Counted from the stretch's first letter, positions 1 to 8,330 are shown. The stretch is 30,598 nt of DNA from Clostridia bacterium (GCA_017436135.1 JAFSDQ010000003.1:1-30598), one strand, 5' to 3'. Notes: generated by a model from the letters alone, not told the origin. Numbers and translations are program-made.

Positions 1-31
1 CGGGAGGGGGTGGAACCCCTCCCCTACAATT
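1..31. repeat. GC-rich hairpin module, copy 1
   Basis: This short module has arms GGAGGGG and CCCCTCC around a 5-base loop and ends in CCCCTACAATT. It recurs almost exactly at 8526-8556, where the only differences seen are two T/C- and A/G-type changes. A shorter variant begins each copy of the second repeat family at 166 and 5291. It appears to be a building block shared by the dispersed repeats of this region. The copy may extend beyond the left edge of the window. Confidence 0.75.
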
Positions 32-44
32 GCGTTGTGTCGTT

Positions 45-165
45 GCCTCCCTCTTTGAGGGAGGTGGCAAACCGATAGGTTTGCCGGTGGGAGTGTGTAT
101 ATCTATTTCACATCTCCTCCCACCGTCTACGATGGTCCCCCCTCCTCAATGAGGAGGGCTTTTTT
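45..165. repeat. Dispersed hairpin cassette A, copy 1
   Basis: This cassette of about 120 bp recurs at 8405-8524 with only a few substitutions. It contains consecutive hairpins. The first is CCTCCCTC/GAGGGAGG around TTT. The second is GCAAACC/GGTTTGC around GATA (67-84). The third is CGGTGGGAG paired with CTCCCACCG. The last is a terminator-like stem ending in T residues on the plus strand. It encodes nothing obvious and lies downstream of the leftward genes. It resembles REP- or MITE-like non-coding repeats of Clostridia, but whether it is mobile cannot be seen here. Confidence 0.8.
140..165 (+). terminator. Terminator-like hairpin at end of repeat A copy 1
   Basis: An 8-bp perfect stem (CCCTCCTC at 140-147, GAGGAGGG at 151-158) with a 3-base loop is followed by C and six T residues on the plus strand. 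This is the form of an intrinsic terminator for rightward transcription. All neighbouring genes run leftward, so it would stop antisense transcription. The identical arrangement recurs at 8500-8524. Confidence 0.5.
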
Positions 166-284
166 GCGGGAGGAGCAAGCCCCTCCCCTACAATTATAAC
201 ATCACGCGAATTGATGCGGTTTGTAGGGGACGGATTCATCCGTCCCGTAACGGAATGCATAAATGCATTCCCTACAATTGCCGT
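166..284. repeat. Dispersed hairpin repeat B, copy 1
   Basis: This module of about 118 bp recurs at 5291-5409 with high identity. It contains an outer inverted pair (CCCCTACAA and TTGTAGGGG) and a perfect 9-bp hairpin GGGACGGAT/ATCCGTCCC. A second perfect 9-bp hairpin, GGAATGCAT/ATGCATTCC, is closed by another CCCTACAATTG. It has no coding potential. Its two copies bracket the fragment at 340-924 and the five-LamG gene. Confidence 0.85.
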
Positions 285-289
285 GTGCC

Positions 290-336
290 GTTGCCTCCCC
301 CTTTGAGGGAGGTGTCACCGACAGGTGACGGAGGGA
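290..336. repeat. Partial repeat A with swapped stem
   Basis: This matches the first third of cassette A: the CCTCCC...TTTGAGGGAGGTG hairpin followed by a second stem and GGAGGGA. The second stem here is GTCACC/GGTGAC around GACA (314-329). In the full copies it is GCAAACC or GCAAGCC with GGTTTGC around GATA. Both arms have changed together, so base pairing is kept while the sequence is not. The copy ends directly at the stop codon of the fragment at 340. Confidence 0.7.
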
Positions 337-339
337 TTG

Positions 340-924
340 TTATGCCCCAATCAAAATCTCTACTGTTTCGCCCTGACCCATGATGTAATCCTCCACCACA
401 GCAGAAACGCTTACGCATCCCCCTGATGGAATATCAAAGGTCCCTGCAGAGAATACAACACTTGGGTCCCCCGAGGGATAAATGGTATACGAAACACCAT
501 TTTTCGTCTCTTTTGAGGTATTAACAATTTGAAATTCTGTGTAAAAATCTGTCTGTCCCTCTGTCTTGTAAAGATAAACGCCATTCTTTTTGCACACGGA
601 ATAGAGCACCGACACACCGCAAGGGTCTGCCTCCCACTCTATCTGTGGCTCAAGTCTGACATTGGAGAGGCTTGCCTCTCCTCCGTCCGACAGAATCAGG
701 CTGCTTGCAGAGAGAAAATATCCCGCATTTCTGTCCTTAAGGTATCTGGGGTAGATATACAGGGTGTTGTCCCCCTTGTAATATTCAACCTGCTCAACGG
801 GTATATTCTCCCCTGTTGCGCTTGCACGCAGAGAAAAATTTTCCGTCCGTATGCTTGAGGGAAGAAGTCCGTCTTCAGCCTGATATTTCAGTACATACTC
901 TCTTCCTGAAGGAAGTGTAGTAAG
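340..924 (-). pseudogene. Start-less C-terminal fragment of a secreted Ig-like (Big_5-type) protein
   Basis: An open frame of 194 codons ends in TAA at 340-342 and continues, without another stop, directly after the in-frame TGA (925-927) of the LamG gene upstream. It has no ATG; the first plausible start is a GTG at 613-615, without a clear ribosome binding site. The translation looks coding: residues 1-80 resemble an SbsA/Big_5 Ig-like domain (PSSIRTENFSL, then DNTLYIYPRYL). A second beta-rich domain ending in VEILIGA follows. The same two-domain order forms the C-terminus of the paralogue at 5428-8280. It is best read as the 3' remnant of a related surface protein fused by deletion or recombination. 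Translation by read-through of the TGA is the alternative. The adjoining repeat array fits a recombination site. Confidence 0.6.
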
Positions 925-3900
925 TCAATCGTTTGCAGCGTCCTCGCTGTATTCCAGCTTCATATCTGTCTCGTTTACAACAACGGGAGCAAGAGTATCA
1001 AGACCGTCCCATACAAAGAGTCTTAAATAGCTTCCCGCTTTAGGTGCAATGCCCTCAATTGTGATTGAGTATTCAGCCGAGGTTGCAAGAGGCTGGATTG
1101 TTCCAAACGCGGTTACATTTGTGGTATCAACCACAACCTTCTGAAGAACATCATTCTCGTAGTAGCCGAGAAGTGCAACACCGGGAGTAACAGCTGCCTC
1201 TGTGTAGTTGATAATCTTGCACTTTGCTGTAACTATGTCGTCTGTAGATATGAGATTTTCTATTTCTACACTATCCTTATTCAAATATCTTGTATTGCCT
1301 ACGCAAATAGCGCCGTCAACTATTTCTGCTCTGTAGAGCGCCTTTGTTGCATCGTAGGACGCCTTTACCTCCGCCTCTGTGCGCTTGTCGTTGTACATCT
1401 TCAAATCGCCGAGGTTTCCCGGGAAGTATGTACCATTTTTCCCATAAGCGCCTACATCGAGTTTGTAGGTTTCGTCGTCGAGGAATCCGTTTGCTAATTC
1501 CTCAAGCTCTATCTCTGTAAAGTTTACAAGAACCTCACCGTTTACATAGATGGTTGCATTCCATGCGATATCGGGCTGTCCTTCCTTTTCAATTTCAACC
1601 TTCTCTCTCACAATAGCAAGATGTGTCCATTCATCCATATTCACACTACGCTGTGTAGCACCGCTAGTGTCAAAGCTCCCAAACGGCTTTGTGCATACAG
1701 ATGTGTTATCCCTGAGTATCTGAATAGAATATTTGTTTTTTCCCTCGTTATTCAACATAAATATATGACCTGCACCTGCAGAGGCACTGTCCAGCAATGA
1801 CTTATCGAATTTTATCCATGCCTCAATTGACAGGGCATCCTTGCCTACCATATCGCTGTCCTTTACGGAGAAGTAACCTGCAGCTGTATCGGTCTTTGAC
1901 TCATCCGCAGGTGTCTCAGGGTCATCTTCCGTAGGCTCCCCGGGATTTATAAAGCGCAAGCTTTTGCGTACCCCTGCTGTTGTATTCTCTTTAACAAGGG
2001 CAGGAGTACCGCTTACAGCAATATCAGAGTTGTTGTACGCAATACTGTTTTCTATCTTCTTTGTAGTGGTGTTATATTTGTCTATATCAAGGTCAAAGAA
2101 CTGACCTTCCTTTGCAACAAAAGGATCCCAGATTTCTTTCTCTGCAGTATAGGTGCTTGCGATAGCTGAACCTTCTTTTGCATAGTTATAAACCTTGAAA
2201 TCACCTATATTACCTTCAAAGGGAAGACTTTTGTGTTGTCCAAGCTTAAAGAAATGAGCTTCTGTCTCATACTGTAAAGGACTTTCCGGGGTATATTCAT
2301 GCACAGATGAATGCTCCACGCCATTGATATAAAACTTCGCTGTCCATTTGTAGCTTCCGTCAGTCTGCTTTTCAATCTTTCTTGTGATTGCATAATGTGT
2401 CCACTCGTCTGCATTAGCTTTCTCGTCGAGCGTCCATGTAAGTCCTCCCGGATTTACAGCAGCACTAGGGTTGTCATCCAATTGGCCGCTGCCAAACGGT
2501 TTTACCGTCATACTCTGTGTTGTTGTGTTACTTCTTAAAATCTGCAATGAATAGTCATTGTGGTTTGGCAATGCCAGCATCATACCAAAGCCATTTCCGT
2601 TTGTCATTGGGGTATGCTTTGCCCACAGCTCTACGGTAATTGCGTTTTTACCCATTGCCTCGGGCTGATTAATCTGTACGCCGCCGGCAGGGGTTGCAGC
2701 TGCGTCATCGTTGATAAAGCGAAGTGACTTTAAAGTCTCGCCTTTTGCATTCTCCTCTGTCACAAGGATAGGAGCCGTTGAATCAGGGAAGGAAATTGAG
2801 CCTGTGCCTGCAAATTCAGTCGCCGCATTTGTCAATCCTGTCTTATTGGTTCTGTCATAATCACCGATATTCAAGTCAAATACAAGGTCGTCGCCGTATT
2901 CCGCATCTGCCCATTCTGTATTTGCCTTCTGCTCCCATGTGCCTTTTTCTGCTTCATACTTTGCAGCGGCATCCGTCTCTGTCAATGCATAGTTGTAAAC
3001 ATTAAATGTTCCAATATCACCATTGAAAGCTGTGCTTGCGCCATTATAACCGCCTATTACCAAATAATAGTTGGTGTCATCCAGGAAAGGTTTTGTTGGG
3101 TCTGGCATAACTCGTGTAATGGGATCGTTAACCGGCTCACCGTTTACATAAACTTTTCCTGTCCAGGTGTTTGTTGTTTCGTCGTAGTCTCTTGTTGCAA
3201 CATAGTGTATCCATTTATCGGAATACACATCCCCTATCGGGATTGTCGGATCAGTCGAAACCTCCATAGTCACCATATTGGCTCTGAAGGTCTTCAAAGA
3301 GATTTCTTGTAGCTGTATTGAGTGAGGTGCACTGCCTTTCGACAACATTGCAAGATGCCCGTTATTGCCCCCGCTTGCTGTAGCAGAACTATTTCTGTTG
3401 GGGTCCCATCTTATCCAGGACTCTATCGTAAGACCTGTATTTTTCACAATTGCGCTATCCACAACCTTAATAGCCCCGCTGTATGTTCCCTCCGGGCTTA
3501 CAGGCTGCAGATATTTCACCGCTTCATCATTTATTTCATCTGTCTCCACTACTTTAGGTGTATTAACTGCAGAAAGAGTGGATGTATTGCCTGTAACACC
3601 ATTCTTTATACCTTTGACGTCCGTTCCTTCCTCATCATAGGCCGAGAGGTCAAGGCTGAACACCATTTTCTTTTCTCTATATTTATCTCTGCCGTCAATA
3701 TAGTGGTCCATTGCCTCTTCAGCGGTCATAACAGCTTTGTAGAGCTTTACTTCGGCAAATTTACCATCATATTTTACACTATCTGTATACAGACCGCCGC
3801 TGATTCGCAAAATATCATTCGCGTTTCCCACAAAATTGGCGGTATGATTATAAGTTTTAGTGCCAATGCTTTCTCCATTGATATACACATTCATTGTTGC

Positions 3901-5226
3901 CGCTGTACTGTTTGCGTCTCTGTCAATTGTTGCTACAATGTGATTCCATTGATTGAGGGTTATCCCTTTTGAAATTGCACTGTCGGCTACTTTATTTTTG
4001 AATTGAAGGTTGCCCGATGCAAATTGCACCTCTATTCCCCATGGACTACTAGCACCATAGAGGAACATATGACCTCCTGTAGCATCAGTCTTTGTCCATG
4101 TCTCAATTGTAATATCGGGTGAATTGTTAAATTCCGTGTTTATTACCCCTATTCCCGGTTTAGTTGTTGTCGCATCTATATCGATATAATCGAAAGCAGT
4201 CCCTCCGGCAGGGGTTTCGGTACCTTTTGTAATTCCTGCTACTGTTGAAATGTCATCCGCTGTTTCGGTTTTTCCATTTTTCAAACCGAATTTGGCATCA
4301 TCTGTTTTATATCCCGATAAGTCAAGGTCAAAAACAAGGTTGTTTTCAATCGGGACAGCTTCTTCCTCTTCCTCTTCCTCTTCGTCAACAACAGTGCTGG
4401 TATATTTTTCTACTTCACTATCATACTTTGCTTTTGCCTCATCTTCTGTCATAAGACCCGTATAAAGCTTTACATCTGCAAATTTAGTATTGCTGCCTTG
4501 AGAAGAGAAATTTCCGCCGCTGATTCTGAAGGGCGGGTTTGTACCGTCTGCATCTTTTGAATACACAACATCGGACTCCTGTGCTACCCCGCCTGCGGCC
4601 AACGCTCCGTCTACATAGACAGTAATAGTCCTGTTTTTAGATTCTTCATCTCTGTCAAGGGTAACTACAAGATGTCTCCATTTTGTTGTGTCTGCCGCAA
4701 ATTGTGCAGAAGTTTTGGTTGCATTATTGTTCCAGCTGCTCTGTGCAACCCAGCTTTGTATATTACTTCCTGCGGAAGCCACTCCAAGCTGCCAGCTACC
4801 GCTACCGCCGCTAGAGGTGGATTTGTTACCATAGAGGAACATATGACCCACAACAGTTCCACTTTCCTTTACCCATGCCTCTAAAGTGATATCGGGAGAT
4901 TCATTGATAGCAGCATTTACTACATCTATACCATACGTGCCCCCTGCTGACTGAACGTAATTAATCTTTTGTTGTTCACTGATAGTTTCGCTTCCCTTTT
5001 TCATTTTAACATATGTGATCTCTGCCGACTTGTCTTCGCCGGTGGCTTCAACGTTTGTAAGACCGGTGTTAGTTGTTATTTCTCCGTCAGCTATATCGCC
5101 CGAAATATCGAGGTCGAAAACAAGATTGTCGTCTATGCCTGCGGCATTTGCAACAAATACATTAGTCATTGTGATTGTACCAAGAATCATAGTAATGACC
5201 AACATAAGTGATACTAATTTTTTCAT
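925..5226 (-). CDS. Secreted protein with five LamG/ConA-like modules
   Basis: This is a protein of 1433 residues with a Sec signal peptide (MKKLVSLMLVITMILG, cleavage near VANAA at about residue 29). Five repeated Laminin_G_3/ConA-like modules follow, at roughly 30-290, 294-515, 518-775, 779-1040 and 1040-1297. Each begins with a (V/F)FDL(D/N) strand, has an 'E.W...HMFLYG'-type core, a 'W.H.V.T.DR' strand, a VNGE-type turn and ends near 'VYN...TE.EA...Y'. A C-terminal beta-rich domain (1300-1433) with YLRLFVWDGLDTLAP resembles tails of other clostridial secreted proteins. No catalytic domain, SLH domain, dockerin or LPXTG anchor is visible, so a carbohydrate- or matrix-binding role is inferred. 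AGGAG lies 9 bases before the ATG. A glutamate-rich linker separates modules 1 and 2. The stop is TGA and the frame stays open afterwards. Confidence 0.85.
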   Translation of the reverse strand: MKKLVSLMLVITMILGTITMTNVFVANAAGIDDNLVFDLDISGDIADGEITTNTGLTNVEATGEDKSAEITYVKMKKGSETISEQQKINYVQSAGGTYGIDVVNAAINESPDITLEAWVKESGTVVGHMFLYGNKSTSSGGSGSWQLGVASAGSNIQSWVAQSSWNNNATKTSAQFAADTTKWRHLVVTLDRDEESKNRTITVYVDGALAAGGVAQESDVVYSKDADGTNPPFRISGGNFSSQGSNTKFADVKLYTGLMTEDEAKAKYDSEVEKYTSTVVDEEEEEEEEAVPIENNLVFDLDLSGYKTDDAKFGLKNGKTETADDISTVAGITKGTETPAGGTAFDYIDIDATTTKPGIGVINTEFNNSPDITIETWTKTDATGGHMFLYGASSPWGIEVQFASGNLQFKNKVADSAISKGITLNQWNHIVATIDRDANSTAATMNVYINGESIGTKTYNHTANFVGNANDILRISGGLYTDSVKYDGKFAEVKLYKAVMTAEEAMDHYIDGRDKYREKKMVFSLDLSAYDEEGTDVKGIKNGVTGNTSTLSAVNTPKVVETDEINDEAVKYLQPVSPEGTYSGAIKVVDSAIVKNTGLTIESWIRWDPNRNSSATASGGNNGHLAMLSKGSAPHSIQLQEISLKTFRANMVTMEVSTDPTIPIGDVYSDKWIHYVATRDYDETTNTWTGKVYVNGEPVNDPITRVMPDPTKPFLDDTNYYLVIGGYNGASTAFNGDIGTFNVYNYALTETDAAAKYEAEKGTWEQKANTEWADAEYGDDLVFDLNIGDYDRTNKTGLTNAATEFAGTGSISFPDSTAPILVTEENAKGETLKSLRFINDDAAATPAGGVQINQPEAMGKNAITVELWAKHTPMTNGNGFGMMLALPNHNDYSLQILRSNTTTQSMTVKPFGSGQLDDNPSAAVNPGGLTWTLDEKANADEWTHYAITRKIEKQTDGSYKWTAKFYINGVEHSSVHEYTPESPLQYETEAHFFKLGQHKSLPFEGNIGDFKVYNYAKEGSAIASTYTAEKEIWDPFVAKEGQFFDLDIDKYNTTTKKIENSIAYNNSDIAVSGTPALVKENTTAGVRKSLRFINPGEPTEDDPETPADESKTDTAAGYFSVKDSDMVGKDALSIEAWIKFDKSLLDSASAGAGHIFMLNNEGKNKYSIQILRDNTSVCTKPFGSFDTSGATQRSVNMDEWTHLAIVREKVEIEKEGQPDIAWNATIYVNGEVLVNFTEIELEELANGFLDDETYKLDVGAYGKNGTYFPGNLGDLKMYNDKRTEAEVKASYDATKALYRAEIVDGAICVGNTRYLNKDSVEIENLISTDDIVTAKCKIINYTEAAVTPGVALLGYYENDVLQKVVVDTTNVTAFGTIQPLATSAEYSITIEGIAPKAGSYLRLFVWDGLDTLAPVVVNETDMKLEYSEDAAND
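4361..4383. repeat. Hexanucleotide microsatellite encoding an acidic linker
   Basis: TCTTCC is repeated three times plus TCTTC. On the coding (minus) strand this reads as a run of eight glutamates between LamG modules 1 and 2. The unit is a multiple of three, so slippage would change the linker length without breaking the frame. Confidence 0.8.
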
Positions 5227-5235
5227 TTTCTTACA

Positions 5236-5254
5236 CTCCTTTTTTTAAATTATA
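5236..5254 (-). promoter_or_regulatory. -10 box and RBS of the five-LamG gene
   Basis: On the minus strand a perfect TATAAT occupies 5249-5254 and AGGAG 5236-5240, 9 bases before the ATG. No convincing -35 box is seen 16-18 bases upstream. The -10 lies so close to the RBS that the leader would be very short or the TATAAT fortuitous, so the RBS is the firmer call. Confidence 0.35.
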
Positions 5255-5290
5255 TTTAAAGAAAATTTTTGTTTTTACTCTTTTTTCATT

Positions 5291-5409
5291 GCGGGGGATC
5301 TTGCCCCTCCCCTACAATTGCAACATCACGCGAAATGATATGGTTTGTAGGGGACGGATTCATCCGTCCCGTAACGGAATGCATAAATGCATTCCCTACA
5401 ATTGCCGTG
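5291..5409. repeat. Dispersed hairpin repeat B, copy 2
   Basis: This is a near-identical copy of 166-284 in the same orientation, lying between the two LamG genes. The GGGACGGAT/ATCCGTCCC and GGAATGCAT/ATGCATTCC hairpins and the CCCCTACAATTG boundary motifs are intact. Differences are confined to the first 50 bases. It occupies almost the whole intergenic space between the RBS of the five-LamG gene and the stop codon of the two-LamG gene. Confidence 0.85.
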
Positions 5410-5427
5410 GGATTGCAATTTGGAAAA

Positions 5428-8280
5428 TTATTCTCCTACGCTCACCACTACAGGCTTCATTGTTACAGGCACAAAGCCTGTTTCTCCTGTTTTCTCCCAG
5501 AAGATAAGCTTTGCTGTGTCCCCTGTCTTTATACCACTTTCCACAGCTACTGTAATTGTATTGCTTTCGCTTGAGATTTCACCCATCATTGCGCCCTTTA
5601 CTCTGCCTGTTGCATCAAACACCATAAATACATAAGTTGTTCTTGCACCACCGGGAAGAGTTACGCTTGCCGAAACGCTTGTTGCGCCAACACTTGTAAT
5701 GGTTGCAGCTGTGGGCAGATTTGCACTTTTTGCCCTTGCAACTGTCATCATATTTTCGCCGTCAAACGCCATTCCCTCTGCACTTGTTATACCATTTACG
5801 GTCAAGTTATAGGTGGCATCGGGCAAAAGTGCGGCATCAAGCTGAATTGTAAGGGTTTTTGTTTCCCCATTGTATGCCTTGAATGAAACAGGAACCGTCT
5901 TCTCTGTCCCTTGCTCTGTCAGCACATATTCTGCCTCCTTAAGTGATGTTAAATCCATATCAGTACTGAATTTTGCATCAAAGGTTTTATCGCCCTCTGC
6001 AAGGTTATCTATGCTTGTGTCCCCTTCAAGCTCCGGTATATCAAGGTAGTATGCCTTAAACTCTGAAATCGCAAAGCCTGTTGTGCCAAGCTCGCTATCC
6101 TTTTGGGGATAGATGTGGGCAAGCATAATTTTCTGTACGCTCTTCATTGCCATATACGCTGTGCTGTCTACCCTCACGAAGCTGTTTGACCCCGGGGTGG
6201 GATAAATATCGATTAAATAATTGTCACTTGCATCCTTTGAAAGTATCAGCTTTAAGTGATAGAAACCATCATCAGATATTTTACATGATGTACTCGAAAG
6301 AACTGCCGCAGGAGTCAGGTTACCAAAGGATTTGTAGGTGTTGTTTGAGTAGAATCTGAACAGCTCTCTCGCACCTGTGCCCTGTCCTGTGGAGTTTGGC
6401 TCATACCCTTTTACAGTCATCTCAAGGCAGATAGGACCTTTTGTTATATCAGGGTTAAAGTCATAAACCACCTGACTTGATTTAGATACTGTATTAGATA
6501 CACCTGCGATGTATTTATCGCCCTTTTCTGTCTGCAATACCTTAAAGTCACTTGAATCGTTTTCTGTTCCCGAGCTCCAGTAGGTAAGTCCCTTGTTTGT
6601 GGGAGGTGCCTGACCTACAACATACTCACTGCCCGAGAAATCCTCATCAATAAGAACTTTATTCGTAATCGTACCCGGCTCGTCTGTGCCCGGCTCGTCT
6701 GTTCCGGGCTGTTCCGGACCGGGCTGTTCCGGCTCGGGCTGTTCTGTAGTGTCTTCTATGCCATAGGTTTCATTTTCTGCATTAAACTTTTCTTTTACCT
6801 CGGCTTCTGTCAAAATGCCCGTATAAAGCTTTACATCGGCAAATTTAGTATCACAGCCCTGGCTACCGTAGCTTCCGCCACTGATTCTGAAGGGAGGATC
6901 TGTGCCGTCAGCTGTAGACAAATATACAGACTGATTGGTATATGCTTTATCATACACATTCTCCCCGTCAACATATATCTTCAATGTCGCATCTTTGCTG
7001 TCGGTTGCCCTGTCAAGGGTAGCTACAATATGCTGCCACTGACCAATTTCCATGGGGAAGCTTCCGTTTTGTTGACTGCTTTGCTGGGGTATCCAGCGGT
7101 TTTGATAACTACTTATCTGGAATTGCCATATACCTCCCGTTTTGTTACCATAGAGGAACAGGTGTCTGTTAATTGTATCATTCTTTACCCATGCTTCTAC
7201 AGTTATATCGGGGGACGAGTTAATAGCAGCATTTACCACATCAATACCATCTGTGTCCTCTGTTGAATCAAGATAATGAACAGTTTTGCCGTTTATAATT
7301 TCGCTGCCCTTTACCATATTGCCACTTGTGGTAATTCCTGCGGTGCTGCCGTCTTTAGCATTTTTAATGCCCTTGTTGCCCGTTAAAGCCGGGTCATAGT
7401 CTGTGAAGTCAAGGTCAAAAGCAAGACGTTCGTCTGTGATTGGTTCATCTGTGTCGCCGCCTGTACCCGGCTCTTCTGCAGAGCCTGCTATACCATAGTT
7501 TACCTTTTCCGCATCATACTTTGCCTTTGCCTCGGCTTCTGTCATAAGGTCTGTGTAAATTTTTACATCTGCAAATTTAGTTCTGCAGCCCAGGCTATAA
7601 TAGCTTCCTCCGCTGATTCTGAAAGGTGAATCCGTACCAACATTTGAAGAAGAATATACCTTGCCAATGTCAACTAATTTCGAATTAACAAGTTCACCAT
7701 TTTCATAGACTGTAATCTCTCTGTTTGTGTTTTCAGTGCTTCTGTCAAGGGTGATAACAAGATGCTTCCACGCGTTAAGCGCAGGACTGTTTTGAGTCAT
7801 CTGTCCATCGTTGCCCCCGGGGCCGTCTTTAAAAGCCCAGCCAAGGGGGGTGCCTCCTGTGGAGCACACTTGAAGCTGCCAATTCCCTGACCCATTGCCA
7901 TAGAGGAACATGTGCCCCATAATAGACACATCATTTATCCAGGCTTCAACCGTCAAGTCAGCAGAATTATTTACAGCTGAATTAACCACGTTAATTCCAT
8001 CCGAATTAGCTTGCGCCTCAATATAAGGTATTTCTTTGCCATTGACTGTATCGGTGCCCTTTACCATACTGCCACTTGTGGAAATTCCTGTGGTGCTGCC
8101 GTCTTTAGCATTTTTAATGCCCTTGTTTGTTTCCGTTGAAGCAGAGTTATAATTTGTGAAGTCAAGGTCAAAAGCAAGACTGTCATCTATGCCTGCTGCG
8201 TTTGCCACAAATACATTGGTCATTGTGATTGTACTTATGATTATCGAAATAACCAGTGCCAGTGATAAAAATTTCTTCAC
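5428..8280 (-). CDS. Secreted two-LamG protein with Ig-like C-terminus
   Basis: This is a protein of 950 residues. The signal peptide (MKKFLSLALVISIIIS, cleavage near VANAA) and first LamG strand nearly match the five-LamG protein next door, so the two are paralogues. Modules: LamG 1 (about 30-275), LamG 2 (about 285-508), a Pro/Glu/Gly linker of repeated 5-residue units (about 510-540), and a beta-sandwich starting near LIDEDFSG (about 545-740). A Big_5/SbsA-like Ig domain (about 745-850) and a terminal Fn3-like domain with KLIFWEKTG complete it. The start is GTG, chosen because AAGGAGGT (8289-8296) lies 8 bases upstream and the signal peptide begins there. No catalytic motif or wall anchor is seen. 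Binding of extracellular glycans is inferred. Its C-terminal domain pair matches the fragment at 340-924. Confidence 0.85.
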   Translation of the reverse strand: MKKFLSLALVISIIISTITMTNVFVANAAGIDDSLAFDLDFTNYNSASTETNKGIKNAKDGSTTGISTSGSMVKGTDTVNGKEIPYIEAQANSDGINVVNSAVNNSADLTVEAWINDVSIMGHMFLYGNGSGNWQLQVCSTGGTPLGWAFKDGPGGNDGQMTQNSPALNAWKHLVITLDRSTENTNREITVYENGELVNSKLVDIGKVYSSSNVGTDSPFRISGGSYYSLGCRTKFADVKIYTDLMTEAEAKAKYDAEKVNYGIAGSAEEPGTGGDTDEPITDERLAFDLDFTDYDPALTGNKGIKNAKDGSTAGITTSGNMVKGSEIINGKTVHYLDSTEDTDGIDVVNAAINSSPDITVEAWVKNDTINRHLFLYGNKTGGIWQFQISSYQNRWIPQQSSQQNGSFPMEIGQWQHIVATLDRATDSKDATLKIYVDGENVYDKAYTNQSVYLSTADGTDPPFRISGGSYGSQGCDTKFADVKLYTGILTEAEVKEKFNAENETYGIEDTTEQPEPEQPGPEQPGTDEPGTDEPGTITNKVLIDEDFSGSEYVVGQAPPTNKGLTYWSSGTENDSSDFKVLQTEKGDKYIAGVSNTVSKSSQVVYDFNPDITKGPICLEMTVKGYEPNSTGQGTGARELFRFYSNNTYKSFGNLTPAAVLSSTSCKISDDGFYHLKLILSKDASDNYLIDIYPTPGSNSFVRVDSTAYMAMKSVQKIMLAHIYPQKDSELGTTGFAISEFKAYYLDIPELEGDTSIDNLAEGDKTFDAKFSTDMDLTSLKEAEYVLTEQGTEKTVPVSFKAYNGETKTLTIQLDAALLPDATYNLTVNGITSAEGMAFDGENMMTVARAKSANLPTAATITSVGATSVSASVTLPGGARTTYVFMVFDATGRVKGAMMGEISSESNTITVAVESGIKTGDTAKLIFWEKTGETGFVPVTMKPVVVSVGE
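6674..6748. repeat. Five 15-bp tandem repeats encoding a Pro-rich linker
   Basis: Five consecutive 15-bp units start at 6674, 6689, 6704, 6719 and 6734, each encoding five residues of the PEQPG/TDEPG type on the minus strand. Units 1-2 and units 3-4 form two near-identical pairs, indicating stepwise duplication. The stretch separates the LamG half from the Ig-like half of the protein. Confidence 0.85.
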
Positions 8281-8312
8281 TCTATATTACCTCCTTACAT
8301 AGAATTTTTGTT

Positions 8313-8330
8313 TTCCCCGATTTCGGGGAA
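8313..8330 (-). promoter_or_regulatory. GC-rich hairpin in the leader of the two-LamG gene
   Basis: A perfect 7-bp inverted repeat (TTCCCCG and CGGGGAA) with a 4-base loop lies in otherwise AT-rich DNA. It is about 16 bases upstream of the AAGGAGGT ribosome binding site of the gene starting at 8280. No T-run follows on the minus strand, so an operator or 5' UTR stem is more likely than a terminator. Confidence 0.4.

Noticed and set aside
1..339. CRISPR array or tandem satellite
   Set aside because: The repeated blocks are hairpin modules in mixed order without regular spacing or unique spacers.
902..927. Selenocysteine insertion at the TGA of the five-LamG gene
   Set aside because: The hairpin after the TGA has a TTCA loop and a 5-bp stem without the features of a bacterial SECIS, and a selenocysteine is not expected in a linker between beta domains.
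3322..3972. Rightward open frame inside the five-LamG gene
   Set aside because: The LamG repeat in the opposite strand is clearly coding. The antisense product has low-complexity composition and no RBS.
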